Source: Spirochaetaceae bacterium
GTDB taxonomy: Bacteria; Spirochaetota; Spirochaetia; SZUA-6; Bin103
DNA length: 64,000 nt
Assembly (NCBI GenBank): GCA_028821475.1
Contig: JAPPGB010000032.1
Coordinates: forward strand, 62,001 to 126,000
Direction: 5' to 3'
The translations under genes were made by a program, and so were the position numbers. This document shows, piece by piece, positions 46,952 to 55,336 of this stretch. Under the pieces are notes generated by a model that was not told where the DNA came from, did no database searches, and saw only the letters and a program-made list of their open reading frames with translations. Each line of letters begins with the position of its first letter. The first letter of the stretch is position 1.

Positions 46952-48421
46952 CTACGGGGCGAAGCGGGCCAGGAGCTGGTCGACGGAGAGCCGGTCGGTC
47001 CGCTCGGGAGCGTCCCACAGGCGGCGCACGGCAGCGGCTCGCGGCGCCGGCAACCGAGCTGCGTTGCGCGCCAACTTGGCGGCCAGGTGCGGCTCCGCCT
47101 CCGCGCGCCGGCGCGGGTGGCCGAGCGGGTACTCCACCGCCACCGGACTGGTCGACGTGCCGTCGCGGAAGCGTACCTGGACGCGGTTGCCGATGGCCCG
47201 TCTGGCGGGGTCGAGATACCCCTCGGTGTAGCGCGGATCCTCGTGCACCCTGGTGCGTTCGCGCAGGAAGTCGATGCGCGGATCTGCCGCGGCGGCATCC
47301 CGGTAGTGCTCGCCGCGCAACTCGCCGAACAGCAGCGCCACCGCCACCATGTACTGCAGGCAGTGATCGCGGGCGGCCGGCGTGGTGAGCGGACCCTGCT
47401 TGTCGATGATGCGCATGGCGGGCTCCTGCGTGTGGATCACGATTTCGGCCACCTCGGCGGCGCGCGGGGCCACTTCCGGATGGAGTGCGAAGGCCGCCTC
47501 GACCGCGGTCTGGCCGTGGAACTCCGCCGGGAAGCCGACCTTGAACAGGATGTTCTCGGCGACGTAGCAGCCGAGCGGCTGGCCGAGGCGCACCTCGGCG
47601 CCGCGCAGCACCACGTCCTGGAACCCCCAGCGCGGCGCGCTGAGCGCGGCCGGATAGCCCATCTCGCCGCGCAGCGCGAGCAGCGCCAGCCACAACCCGC
47701 GGCTGGTGGCGTCGCCGGCGGCCCATGACTTGCGCGATCCGGTGGTTGCTCCGTGCCGGTAGGTGCGCAGGGCGCCGCCGTCGAGGAATGCATGCGACAG
47801 CGCTGCCAGCACCTGCTCCGGGGTGCCGCCGAGCAGGCGGGAGGCGACCCCCGCGCTGGCGATGCGCACCAGGATCACGTGGTCGAGGCCGCGGCGGTTG
47901 AAGCTGTTATCGAGGGCGAGGATGCCCTGTATCTCGTATGCCTGGATCTTTGCCGTAAGCAGGTCGCCCACCGACAGGCCGCGCATCTGGGCGGCCGCGA
48001 GCAGGGCGCCGAGGTTGTCGGACGGGTGGCCCCACTCGGCCGCCAGCCAGGTGTCGTTGTAGTCGAGCCAGCGGATCAGGGTGCCGGTGTTGAACGCGGC
48101 CGTGACCGGGTCGAGCGCCAGCGCCGTGCCCGGCACGCGCACCGTGCCCGGAGCGGACTCGGCGCCCGGTGCCGGTGCGGTGTTTCGGCCGGCAGCCGGC
48201 GTGCCGGTTTGTGGGGCCGGCGCGGCGAGCGGGCCGAGTAGCCGGCGGCACTCCGGCACGTCCAGGGCGAGCAGGGCGCAGCCGAGCGAGTCGAGCAGGC
48301 TCATGCGCGCGGTGCGGTAGGCCAGCTCGCTGAACTGCGGTGGCGCGGTGAGGTAGTCGGTGATCCTGGCCAGGACCGGATCCGCGGCCGTCGCCATCTG
48401 CGGGCGACTCGGTACGGTCAC
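46952..48421 (-). CDS. prpD: MmgE/PrpD family protein, probable 2-methylcitrate dehydratase
   Basis: Family blocks in this 489-residue protein are FNTGTLIRWLDYNDTW, WGHPSDNLGALLA, KIQAYEIQGILAL, AFLDGGALRTYRHG, RKSWAAGDATSRGL, and FHGQTAVEAAF. Members dehydrate 2-methylcitrate in propionate breakdown. GTG 48421 is preferred because the leader and first codons (Val-Thr-Val) are shared with prpB. ATG 48397 is an alternative nine codons in. Residues about 73-105 hold a Pro/Ala/Gly-rich insert (APAPQTGTPAAGRNTAPAPG). prpC and prpB lie upstream on the same strand, completing three methylcitrate-cycle steps. Confidence 0.9.
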   Translation of the reverse strand: MTVPSRPQMATAADPVLARITDYLTAPPQFSELAYRTARMSLLDSLGCALLALDVPECRRLLGPLAAPAPQTGTPAAGRNTAPAPGAESAPGTVRVPGTALALDPVTAAFNTGTLIRWLDYNDTWLAAEWGHPSDNLGALLAAAQMRGLSVGDLLTAKIQAYEIQGILALDNSFNRRGLDHVILVRIASAGVASRLLGGTPEQVLAALSHAFLDGGALRTYRHGATTGSRKSWAAGDATSRGLWLALLALRGEMGYPAALSAPRWGFQDVVLRGAEVRLGQPLGCYVAENILFKVGFPAEFHGQTAVEAAFALHPEVAPRAAEVAEIVIHTQEPAMRIIDKQGPLTTPAARDHCLQYMVAVALLFGELRGEHYRDAAAADPRIDFLRERTRVHEDPRYTEGYLDPARRAIGNRVQVRFRDGTSTSPVAVEYPLGHPRRRAEAEPHLAAKLARNAARLPAPRAAAVRRLWDAPERTDRLSVDQLLARFAP

Positions 48422-48469
48422 TCCGTGGTACCGCAGACGATGAACACCGATGCCGGAGCATCGCCCACC
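48422..48469 (-). promoter_or_regulatory. Shared prp leader element, prpD copy
   Basis: On the minus strand this 48-base leader directly precedes GTG 48421. Its distal 35 bases (48435-48469) match 33 of 35 bases of 50678-50712 upstream of prpB, and the start-codon region matches too. It contains CGATGC-TCCG-GCATCG, a 6-bp stem with a UNCG-type loop, and a second CATCG 8-12 bases further on that could pair with the same CGATG. No well-placed Shine-Dalgarno is visible. Confidence 0.65.
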
Positions 48470-48589
48470 GGCCCGCTCGTGCGGACCAGGCTCGAGGTGG
48501 AACCGGGAGCGACGCCGGGAGCGGCTGGGCAAGGCGCGACGACTGAGCACATTGGGTGTCGGTGAGCGAGGAGTGACCCCGCCGCCCGC

Positions 48590-49750
48590 CTAGGCGCCAC
48601 GGCGCCGATGCGCGCCGGGCAGCGGCCGCGGCGGCGGACCGGTGTAGGCGGCGGTGGGGCGGATCAGCCGATTGTTTTCGCGCTGCTCGAGGTAGTGCGC
48701 GGCCCAGCCGGCGACGCGGCTGATCACGAACAGCGGCGTGAACAGCGCGGTGGGGACGCCGCAGTTGTGGAACAGCAGCGCGCTGTAGAAGTCGAGGTTG
48801 GGAAACAGCCCCTTCTCGCGCCGCATCACCGCCTCTATGCGCTGCGCGACGGCAAACTGGCGCCGCTGCGCGCCGGATGCCGCCAGCCGCCCGGCCCAGC
48901 GCTTCACCACCGGGCTGCGCGGATCGGACTCGCGGTACACGCGGTGTCCGAACCCCATGACCAGCTCGCGGCGGGAGAGCATCTCCAGCAGGGCGCGCTC
49001 CGCTTCGTCGGGGTCGTGGAACCGCTCGATCAGGGCCATGGCGGCCTCGTTGGCGCCGCCGTGCAGGGGGCCGCGCAGGGCGGCGATGCCGGCCGTCATC
49101 GCGGAGTGGAAGTCGCTCAGGGTCGACGCCACCACCCGCGCCGCGAAGGTCGATGCGTTGAACTCGTGCTCGGCGTACAGGATCAGGGCCGCATCGAGGG
49201 CGGCGACCTGGTCGGCGGTCGCGGCGCCGGGGCCGCGCAGCAGGTCGAGGATCCAGGCGGCCAGCGACGGTGCGCCGCCGCCCACGTCGAGGCGCTCGCC
49301 GCGGGCGGCGAACCCGTGCTGGTACAGCAGCGCGCCCGGCAGCAGCGCCAGCAGGCCGTCCGCCTGGCCGCGGACGGCGGCCGGATCGTACGCCGCGGCG
49401 CCCGCATTGGCCCCGGTGGCGCTGGTTTCCGCTTCGGCGCCCGCGAACGAGCACGCGGTGCGCAACACGTCCATCGGATGGGACGCTGCCGGCATCGCCT
49501 CCAGCACCCGGCGCAGGGCGGCGCTCAGACCGCGCCGCGCGCGCAGCGTGCGCCGGTAGTCGTCCAGGCCGGCGGCGTCCGGCAGTTCGCCATGGATGAG
49601 CAGATACGCGCACTCCTCGTAGGTGGCGTGCGCCGCCAGCTCCTCGATCGGGTAGCCGCGGTAGGTGAGTCCTGCGCCGCTCTTGCCCACCGTGCTTACC
49701 GCCGTCTCGCCGGCCACCACTCCGGCCAGTCCCGCGCTGCCGCTGCTCAT
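48590..49750 (-). CDS. prpC: 2-methylcitrate synthase / citrate synthase family
   Basis: This 386-residue enzyme condenses propionyl-CoA (or acetyl-CoA) with oxaloacetate. Active-site blocks are LTYRGYPIEELA, AEHEFNASTFAARVVAST (His), RGPLHGGANEAAM (His), VMGFGHRVYRESDPRSPVVKRW and the C-terminal NLDFYSALLFHNCGVPTALFTPLFVISRVAGW with the catalytic Asp. The short, hexamer-independent type and the prpB/prpD context point to methylcitrate synthase. An Ala/Glu/Thr-rich insert lies at about 100-125. It overlaps prpB by 4 bases (ATGA). Confidence 0.93.
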   Translation of the reverse strand: MSSGSAGLAGVVAGETAVSTVGKSGAGLTYRGYPIEELAAHATYEECAYLLIHGELPDAAGLDDYRRTLRARRGLSAALRRVLEAMPAASHPMDVLRTACSFAGAEAETSATGANAGAAAYDPAAVRGQADGLLALLPGALLYQHGFAARGERLDVGGGAPSLAAWILDLLRGPGAATADQVAALDAALILYAEHEFNASTFAARVVASTLSDFHSAMTAGIAALRGPLHGGANEAAMALIERFHDPDEAERALLEMLSRRELVMGFGHRVYRESDPRSPVVKRWAGRLAASGAQRRQFAVAQRIEAVMRREKGLFPNLDFYSALLFHNCGVPTALFTPLFVISRVAGWAAHYLEQRENNRLIRPTAAYTGPPPRPLPGAHRRRGA

Positions 49751-50664
49751 TCGATTCCATCCTCCCGACCGCGCTGCCGTGCGAGCAGGCGGTCCATGCG
49801 TTTTTCGTAGGCGGCATAGTTCAACACCCGGTACAGTTCCGCCCTGGTCTGCAGTTCGGCGAGCACCGCGTGCTGGCCGCCCTGCTCGCGCAGCACCCGG
49901 TACGCGCGTTGCGCGGCATGGCTCATGGCCCGGAACGCGGTGAGCGGATACAGCACCATCGCCACGCCGTGCGCGGCCAGCTCGTCCAGGGTGAACAGCG
50001 GGCTGACGCCGAATTCGGTCATGTTGGCCAGGATCGGCACCCCGGCGGCGTCCGCGGCGCGCCGGTACTGGTCGAGTGCGGTGGCCGCCTCGAAGAAGAT
50101 CGCGTCGGCGCCGGCGGCGGCGTACGCGGCGCAGCGCTGCACGGCGCGCTCGGGGCCCTCGGCGGCCAGCGCATCGGTGCGCGCCATGATGAGCAGGTCG
50201 CCGGCGCCGCGCGCCGCCACCGCCGCGGCGATGCGGTCGGCCATCTCCGGTGCGCCGACCAGGGCCTTGCCGAGGCGGTGGCCGCAGCGCTTGGCGGACA
50301 CTTGGTCCTCAATGTGCACGGCGGCCACGCCGGCCGCGGTCATCTCGCGCACCATCCGTTCGATGGCGAGGCCGTCGCCGAAGCCGGTGTCGACGTCGAC
50401 CAGCAGCGGCAGTTCGGTGGCCGCGGTGATGCGGCGCGCCTCGGCAACCACCTCGGACAGGGTGGTCATGGCCAGATCCGGCAGGCCGAACGCCGCGTTG
50501 GCGACGCCGGCGCCGGACAGGTACAGGGCGCGAAAGCCTGCGTCCGCGGCGAGCAGCGCGGCGTAGGCGTTGACCGCTCCTGCGATCTGCAGGGGCCGCT
50601 CCTCCTCCAGTGCCGCGAGCAACCTGTTCATGAGCGCAATCTGTTCATGAGTCTGTACGGTCAC
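49747..50664 (-). CDS. prpB: 2-methylisocitrate lyase
   Basis: This 305-residue enzyme of the isocitrate lyase/PEP mutase superfamily cleaves 2-methylisocitrate to pyruvate and succinate. Motifs are YLSGAGVANAAFGLPDLAM, LLVDVDTGFGDGLAIERMVREM (metal-binding Asp residues), AAVHIEDQVSAKRCGHRLGKALV with the catalytic Lys-Arg-Cys-Gly-His loop, and MARTDALAAEG. The start is GTG 50664, embedded in the conserved leader. prpC is coupled downstream. Confidence 0.95.
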   Translation of the reverse strand: MTVQTHEQIALMNRLLAALEEERPLQIAGAVNAYAALLAADAGFRALYLSGAGVANAAFGLPDLAMTTLSEVVAEARRITAATELPLLVDVDTGFGDGLAIERMVREMTAAGVAAVHIEDQVSAKRCGHRLGKALVGAPEMADRIAAAVAARGAGDLLIMARTDALAAEGPERAVQRCAAYAAAGADAIFFEAATALDQYRRAADAAGVPILANMTEFGVSPLFTLDELAAHGVAMVLYPLTAFRAMSHAAQRAYRVLREQGGQHAVLAELQTRAELYRVLNYAAYEKRMDRLLARQRGREDGIE

Positions 50665-50712
50665 TGCGTGACATGGAAGACGATGAAAACCGATGCCCGA
50701 GCATCGCCCACC
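50665..50712 (-). promoter_or_regulatory. Shared prp leader element, prpB copy
   Basis: This is the counterpart of 48422-48469. It aligns without gaps, including through the GTG start codon. The stem-loop CGATGC-TCGG-GCATCG is preserved, with the single loop change leaving the stem intact. The 7 bases between the two conserved blocks are not conserved. It lacks an evident Shine-Dalgarno sequence. Confidence 0.65.
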
Positions 50713-50824
50713 AGCCGGCGTTTTCGGACCAGTGCAGTGGTGCCACCTGCCGCAGTGTGTCGCCGCGCGCCGGGCCGGTCAACCGGCGGGTTTTCCGGAG
50801 ACTCGCTTGCGCGTGCCGCACGCG

Positions 50825-50854
50825 TTGACAGGAGGACGGGCGGTCCGGTAAGCT
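50825..50854 (+). promoter_or_regulatory. Likely promoter of cobalamin operon
   Basis: TTGACA (50825-50830), an 18-base spacer and TAAGCT (50849-50854) place a transcript start a few dozen bases before the cobalamin riboswitch. Confidence 0.5.
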
Positions 50855-50899
50855 GCGAAGCAGAAATTCATTCAGGCCAACCCGTCCGGTGCTCGAGGA

Positions 50900-51080
50900 T
50901 GCCAGCCGCATCCTTCGGGGTAACAGGGAAAGCGGTGAGAATCCGCTGCGGAGGGCCCACTGTGACCGGCGAGCCAGCCGCCGCAAATGCCACTGTCCTC
51001 TCGGGCGCGCACGCGCGCCGGCGCAGGATGGGAAGGGGGCGGGCGAGGCGACGAACCGGGAGCCAGGAGACCTACCGGGC
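50900..51080 (+). ncRNA. Cobalamin (adenosylcobalamin) riboswitch
   Basis: The conserved landmarks occur in order: AACAGGGAAAGCGGTGAGAA followed by the complementary TCCGCTGCGG, then GCAAATGCCACTGT, a GC-rich hairpin, GGATGGGAAGG, CGACGAACCGGGAGCCAGG and the B12 box AGCCAGGAGACCTACC (51061-51076; consensus ends CTGCC). Binding of adenosylcobalamin is expected to switch off the downstream uptake and salvage genes. A hairpin CCCC-(AC)-GCAA/TTGC-GGGG at 51137-51157 between the switch and btuC could be part of the expression platform. It has no T-run, so translational control is more likely. Confidence 0.93.
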
Positions 51081-51199
51081 AGGGCTGAGCGGCCGCTCTC
51101 CGTCCAGGGAGCGCCTCGGGATAGCGCCTTGTTCGAACCCCACGCAAGTGTTGCGGGGATTCGGTGCCAGGCCTCGTGGCTGTCTTCACCCCTTGCAGG

Positions 51200-52327
51200 A
51201 TGCCGAGCGGCAGAGGAGTCGGGTTGCCCCTCGGCATCTCGCGTGCGCCCGTGTGGCGGCGCGTTGCAGGTTCTCTATCCGCGTCCGGGTCGCCGGTCGT
51301 GTTGCGCCTTGCCCGCGGCACGGTGCTGCTGGCCGGCGCCGGCGTGCTGCTGGTGGTGACCGCGGCGGCGCTCGGGTCGTACGCGATTCCCCTGTCGGAG
51401 ACTGCGGCAATTCTGCTCGACCTGGTGGGTCTGGGGGCTGGTGGCACCGCCGGCGACACCGAGCGGGCGATCGTGGCAACGATCCGGCTGCCGCGCATCG
51501 TGCTGGCGCTGCTGGTGGGCGCCGCGCTCGGCACGGCCGGGGCGGTGATGCAGGGCCTGTTCCGCAACCCGATGGCCGATCCGGGGATTATCGGCGTGTC
51601 CACCGGCGGGGCGCTGGGAGCGGTGATCGCGATTGCCGTCGGTGCGCAGGCGGCGTTCCCGCTGGCGCTGCCGGCGATGGCGTTCGCGGGAGCCGCCGGC
51701 GCCCTGGCGCTGGTATTCGCGGTGGCATCGGTGGGCGGACGCTTCTCGATGGCGGCGCTGCTGTTGGCCGGGGTGGCGGTGAGCCTGTTCCTGGCCGCCA
51801 TCATCTCCGCCATCGTGCTGTTCACCCAGGATCTTGGTGCGCAGCGCGAAATGATCTTCTGGCTCGCCGGCGGCCTCGATGCGTCGCGCTGGACGCACGT
51901 GCGGCTGGCCGCGCCGTTCATGCTGGCGGGGCTGGCGGCGGCGGTGCTGCTGGCGCGCGATCTCAATCTGCTCACCCTGAGCGAAGAGGAGGCGCGCGCG
52001 CTCGGCGTGCGCGTCGGCATCACCCGCACCGTCCTGCTGCTCGCCGCTTCGCTGGTCACCGGGACCGCGGTCGCGTTCTCCGGCACGATCGCGTTCGTCG
52101 GACTCATCGTACCGCACGCGCTGCGGCTGCTGGCCGGCGCCGACCACCGGGTGCTGGTGCCGCTGAGCGCGCTGGGCGGGGCGCTGTTTCTGCTCGCCGC
52201 CGACACCCTCGCGCGGCTGGTGATCGCCCCGGCGGAGATGCGCGTCGGCATAATCACGTCGCTCGTGGGAGCGCCGTTTTTCATCCTGCTGCTGGCTCGC
52301 CACAAGGCGCGGGCCGGAGCAAAGTAA
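51200..52327 (+). CDS. btuC: Cobalamin ABC transporter permease (FecCD/BtuC family)
   Basis: This FecCD-type permease of about 375 residues has roughly 10 membrane helices. Signature blocks are RLPRIVLALLVGAALGTAGAVMQGLFRNPMADPGIIGVSTGGALGAV, LLAGVAVSLFLAAIIS, LWLAGG-like FWLAGGLDAS, and the coupling region GTIAFVGLIVPHALRLLAGADHRVLVPLSALGGALFLLAADTLAR. Specificity for B12 rests on the riboswitch and cob genes, because FecCD permeases also carry siderophores. The start is uncertain among ATG 51200, an earlier GTG at 51164 and a later GTG near 51251. It is first in the operon. Confidence 0.9.
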   Translation: MPSGRGVGLPLGISRAPVWRRVAGSLSASGSPVVLRLARGTVLLAGAGVLLVVTAAALGSYAIPLSETAAILLDLVGLGAGGTAGDTERAIVATIRLPRIVLALLVGAALGTAGAVMQGLFRNPMADPGIIGVSTGGALGAVIAIAVGAQAAFPLALPAMAFAGAAGALALVFAVASVGGRFSMAALLLAGVAVSLFLAAIISAIVLFTQDLGAQREMIFWLAGGLDASRWTHVRLAAPFMLAGLAAAVLLARDLNLLTLSEEEARALGVRVGITRTVLLLAASLVTGTAVAFSGTIAFVGLIVPHALRLLAGADHRVLVPLSALGGALFLLAADTLARLVIAPAEMRVGIITSLVGAPFFILLLARHKARAGAK

Positions 52328-52348
52328 CTTACTTTGGAGGAACTAGTT

Positions 52349-53365
52349 ATGATTCTGTTACGCAGGCTTTGCCGGGTCGTTGGCGGAGTGTTGGCCGGTG
52401 CCCTGTTGTGGGGCGCGGCGGCGGGCGCGTTTGCCGACGGGTATCCGGCGGTCGCCGGCATCGTGGATGTGAGCAACCGCGGCTGGCCGCGCGAAGTGGA
52501 CAGCAGCGAGGGCCGCGTGCGGCTGCAGGCGCCGCCGCAGCGCATCCTGGCGCTGTCGCTCGGCCACGACGAGATGCTGCTCGCCCTGGTGGGGCGGGAG
52601 CGGCTGGCCGGCGTCGGACCGTTCGCCGCCGACGCCACCTATTCCAACGTCGCCGGCCTGGTTGCCGGGCTCGACACCCTGCCGTCCAAGGATCCGGAAG
52701 GAATCCTGGCCATGCGTCCCGACCTGATCGTGGTGTCGCGGTACACCAAGGCGGACCTGGTGGAGCTGATCAAGGAGACCGGTGTGCCGGTGCTGCGTAC
52801 CGCGCTGGAGAACTCCGCGGCGGGAAACATTCCCAATATCCTGCTGCTCGGGTACCTGCTCGGCGCCGAGGAGCGCGCGCTGGAGCTGGTCGCGGAGATC
52901 GAGGGCCGCATTGCCGCGGTGGCGGAGCGGGTGCCGGCGTCCGGCGATGCCGCCGTGCCGGCAGTGCTGGCCATCGCGCGCTTCTCGGACACCATCTACG
53001 CGGCCGGCGGCGGTACCACCGAGGGCGGTATCATCGAGGCGGCCGGCGGCGTGAACGCGGCCGCGCGCGGCGGCATCGACGGGCACCAGACGGTGAGCAT
53101 CGAGTCGCTGGCCGCGCTGGCTCCCGAGGTGATCCTGATCACCCAGCCGGCAGAGATGGGCGGCACGGCGCTGCGCGACGAGCTGCGCGCGGCGCCGGCG
53201 CTGGCAGCCGTCCCCGCGGTCGCCGAAGAACGCGTGCTGGTGGTAGCGCCGCGCTACTACACCACGCTGTCGCACTGGAACGTGCGCGGCATCGAGGAAA
53301 CCGCCCGCCTGCTGTATCCGGATCGATTCGCGGGCGTGGAGTTCCGCGACTTCGCGCCCTATTAG
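52349..53365 (+). CDS. btuF: Cobalamin ABC transporter substrate-binding protein (BtuF-like)
   Basis: This 338-residue periplasmic receptor has a signal peptide (VVGGVLAGALLWGAAAGAFADG). The class III binding fold shows in PQRILALSLGHDEMLLAL, RERLAGVGPFA, IRPDLIVV-like MRPDLIVVSRYTKADL, and GGIIEAAGGVNAAARGG. TTGGAGGA lies 7 bases before ATG 52349, which fixes the start. It sits 21 bases after btuC and 20 before btuD. The ligand assignment depends on the riboswitch context. Confidence 0.9.
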   Translation: MILLRRLCRVVGGVLAGALLWGAAAGAFADGYPAVAGIVDVSNRGWPREVDSSEGRVRLQAPPQRILALSLGHDEMLLALVGRERLAGVGPFAADATYSNVAGLVAGLDTLPSKDPEGILAMRPDLIVVSRYTKADLVELIKETGVPVLRTALENSAAGNIPNILLLGYLLGAEERALELVAEIEGRIAAVAERVPASGDAAVPAVLAIARFSDTIYAAGGGTTEGGIIEAAGGVNAAARGGIDGHQTVSIESLAALAPEVILITQPAEMGGTALRDELRAAPALAAVPAVAEERVLVVAPRYYTTLSHWNVRGIEETARLLYPDRFAGVEFRDFAPY

Positions 53366-53385
53366 CAGCCCGTGCCGGAAGCCGG

Positions 53386-54273
53386 ATGGATCGCCGCTCG
53401 AAAGCAGCCGGAGTTTCGCCACCGGCTGCCGGCAGCAGGGCCGTGACCGCGCCGTTTGCCGGCAACGATCTGGCCGCCCGCGGCGTGTCGGTGCGCCTCG
53501 GCGGCGCGCCGGTGCTGCGCTCGGTGTCGGTGACGGCGAGAGCGGGCGAGGTGACCGGGGTGATCGGACCCAACGGGGCGGGCAAGAGCACGCTGCTGCG
53601 TGTGCTGGCTGGCGTGCTGGCCGCGGAATCGGGGTTGGTGCGCCTCGGAGTGGTGGATTTGAACGTCCTGGGCTCCCGACTCCGTGCGCAGCGCATCGCA
53701 TACCTGCCGCAGCAGGACGCCGCGCAGCCGTTCACCGCGTTGGAGACCGTGCTCATGGGCCGCTACCCCTACCTGCGGCGGTTTCAACTGGAGGGGCGCC
53801 GCGACCGGCAGATCGCGCGTGCTGCGCTGGCGCGCACCGAGAGCAGGCGGTTCGAAGCGCGCGGCCTCGACCGCCTGTCGGGCGGCGAGCGGCAGCGCGT
53901 CCTGTTGGCGCGCGCGCTGGCCCAGCAGGCCGGCGTGCTGGTGCTCGACGAACCGCTGGCGAGTCTCGACCTGCGCCACCGGCTGGCGGTGATGGCAACC
54001 CTGCGGCGCGAGGCGGCGGGCGGCGCGGCGGTGGTGGTGGCGCTGCATGACGTGGAACTGGCCGGCCGCTACTGCGACCGGCTGGTGCTGCTGGCGGCGG
54101 GGCGGGTGGCTGGCTACGGCAGCCCCCGCGAGGTGCTGGTCCCCGAGCAGTTCCGGGCGGTGTTCGGCGTGGAGGCACGGGTGTCGCGGGACACGGAAAC
54201 CGGAGAACCGCGGGTATGGCTGGTCGGTCCGAGCGAGCGCACGGGCGCGGAGGTGCCGGGTGGCCTCGACTGA
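53386..54273 (+). CDS. btuD: Cobalamin ABC transporter ATP-binding protein (BtuD-like)
   Basis: This 295-residue ATPase has Walker A GPNGAGKST, the Q-loop YLPQQDAAQPFT, signature LSGGERQRVLLARA, Walker B GVLVLDEPLASLD and switch His VALHDVELA. The family is that of FecE/BtuD/HmuV. The start could be ATG 53386 or GTG 53441 closer to the domain. The first 30 residues are not conserved-looking. The stop overlaps the cobT start by 14 bases. A very long open frame runs through this gene from far upstream, but only this part is gene-like. Confidence 0.92.
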   Translation: MDRRSKAAGVSPPAAGSRAVTAPFAGNDLAARGVSVRLGGAPVLRSVSVTARAGEVTGVIGPNGAGKSTLLRVLAGVLAAESGLVRLGVVDLNVLGSRLRAQRIAYLPQQDAAQPFTALETVLMGRYPYLRRFQLEGRRDRQIARAALARTESRRFEARGLDRLSGGERQRVLLARALAQQAGVLVLDEPLASLDLRHRLAVMATLRREAAGGAAVVVALHDVELAGRYCDRLVLLAAGRVAGYGSPREVLVPEQFRAVFGVEARVSRDTETGEPRVWLVGPSERTGAEVPGGLD

Positions 54274-55336
54274 CGCGAATCTGGCCGCGGCGCTGGCACG
54301 CATCGGGCCCCTGGACGCGGGCGCGATGCGGCGCGCCGAGGCGCGGCAGCGGGCGCTCACCAAGCCGCCCGGCAGCCTGGGGCGGCTGGAGGAGTTGGCG
54401 GTGCGGCTGGCCGGCATGTTCGGCGACGCGCGCCCGCGGATCGGCGGCACGGCAGTGATCGTGGCGGCCGGCGATCACGGCGTGGTGGCGCAGGGGGTGA
54501 CCGGCTATCCGCAGGCGGTTACCGCGCAGATGGTTGCCAACTTCCTCACCGGCGGTGCCGCGGTGAGCGTGATGTGCGGCCGGTTGGGAGTGCGGCAAGT
54601 GGTGGTGGATGCGGGTATCGCGGCTCCGGAGCCGGCGCCCGATCCGGCTCTGCGGGTAGTGCGCGCCGGGTCCGGCACCGGCGACATCAGCCAAGGCCCG
54701 GCGATGAGCCGGGAGCAGGCCGTGCGGTGTCTCGAAGCCGGCATCGAGATCGCCGGCGAGGTGGTGACCGCCGGGGCCGACCTGATTGCCACCGGCGACA
54801 TGGGAATCGGCAACACCACCGCCGCGAGCGCAATCACCGCCGCGGTGACCGGCCGTCCTCCGGAAGTGACGACGGGGCGCGGGACGGGGCGCAGCGATGA
54901 CCAGTTGCGCAACAAGATCGCCGTGGTGGAACGCGCGCTCGCGTGCAACATGCCCGATGGCGGCGACGCGCTCGACGTTCTGGCCAAGGTGGGCGGCTTC
55001 GAGATCGGTGTGCTGGCCGGCGTGATTCTGGGCGTAGCGAGCCGGCGCCGCGCCGTGGTGCTGGACGGCTTCATTTCAGGCGCGGCGGCGCTCGGAGCGG
55101 TCCTCCTCAGTCCGCATGCCCGCGGGTACCTGATCGCCGCGCACCGCTCGCCCGAACCGGGGCACCGCGCGGTGCTGGCGCACCTCGGCCTGAGGCCGCT
55201 GCTGGACCTGGAACTGCGCCTGGGCGAGGGCAGCGGCGCGGTGCTGGCGATGCCGATCATCGAGGCGGCCGCGGCCTGCCTGGCCGAGATGGCGACGTTC
55301 GCCGAGGCGGGCGTATCCGACCGCGACGGGTCATGA
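54260..55336 (+). CDS. cobT: Nicotinate-nucleotide--dimethylbenzimidazole phosphoribosyltransferase
   Basis: This 358-residue enzyme activates the lower-ligand base for cobalamin. Signature segments are LTKPPGSLGRLEELAVRLAGM, VIVAAGDHGVVAQGVTGYPQAVTAQMVANFL (with the active-site region), GDMGIGNTTAASAITAAVTG, and LDGFISGAAAL. The catalytic Glu lies in the usual C-terminal area (LRLGEGSGAVLAMPIIEAAAA). GTG 54260 gives the expected N-terminus and overlaps btuD. It overlaps cobS by 4 bases. Confidence 0.95.
   Translation: MASTDANLAAALARIGPLDAGAMRRAEARQRALTKPPGSLGRLEELAVRLAGMFGDARPRIGGTAVIVAAGDHGVVAQGVTGYPQAVTAQMVANFLTGGAAVSVMCGRLGVRQVVVDAGIAAPEPAPDPALRVVRAGSGTGDISQGPAMSREQAVRCLEAGIEIAGEVVTAGADLIATGDMGIGNTTAASAITAAVTGRPPEVTTGRGTGRSDDQLRNKIAVVERALACNMPDGGDALDVLAKVGGFEIGVLAGVILGVASRRRAVVLDGFISGAAALGAVLLSPHARGYLIAAHRSPEPGHRAVLAHLGLRPLLDLELRLGEGSGAVLAMPIIEAAAACLAEMATFAEAGVSDRDGS

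Noticed and set aside
49870-54273. A 1467-codon open frame on the plus strand
   Set aside because: It runs antisense through prpB, across the riboswitch and out of frame through btuC and btuF; only its end (53386-54273, btuD) is gene-like. High GC leaves few stops.
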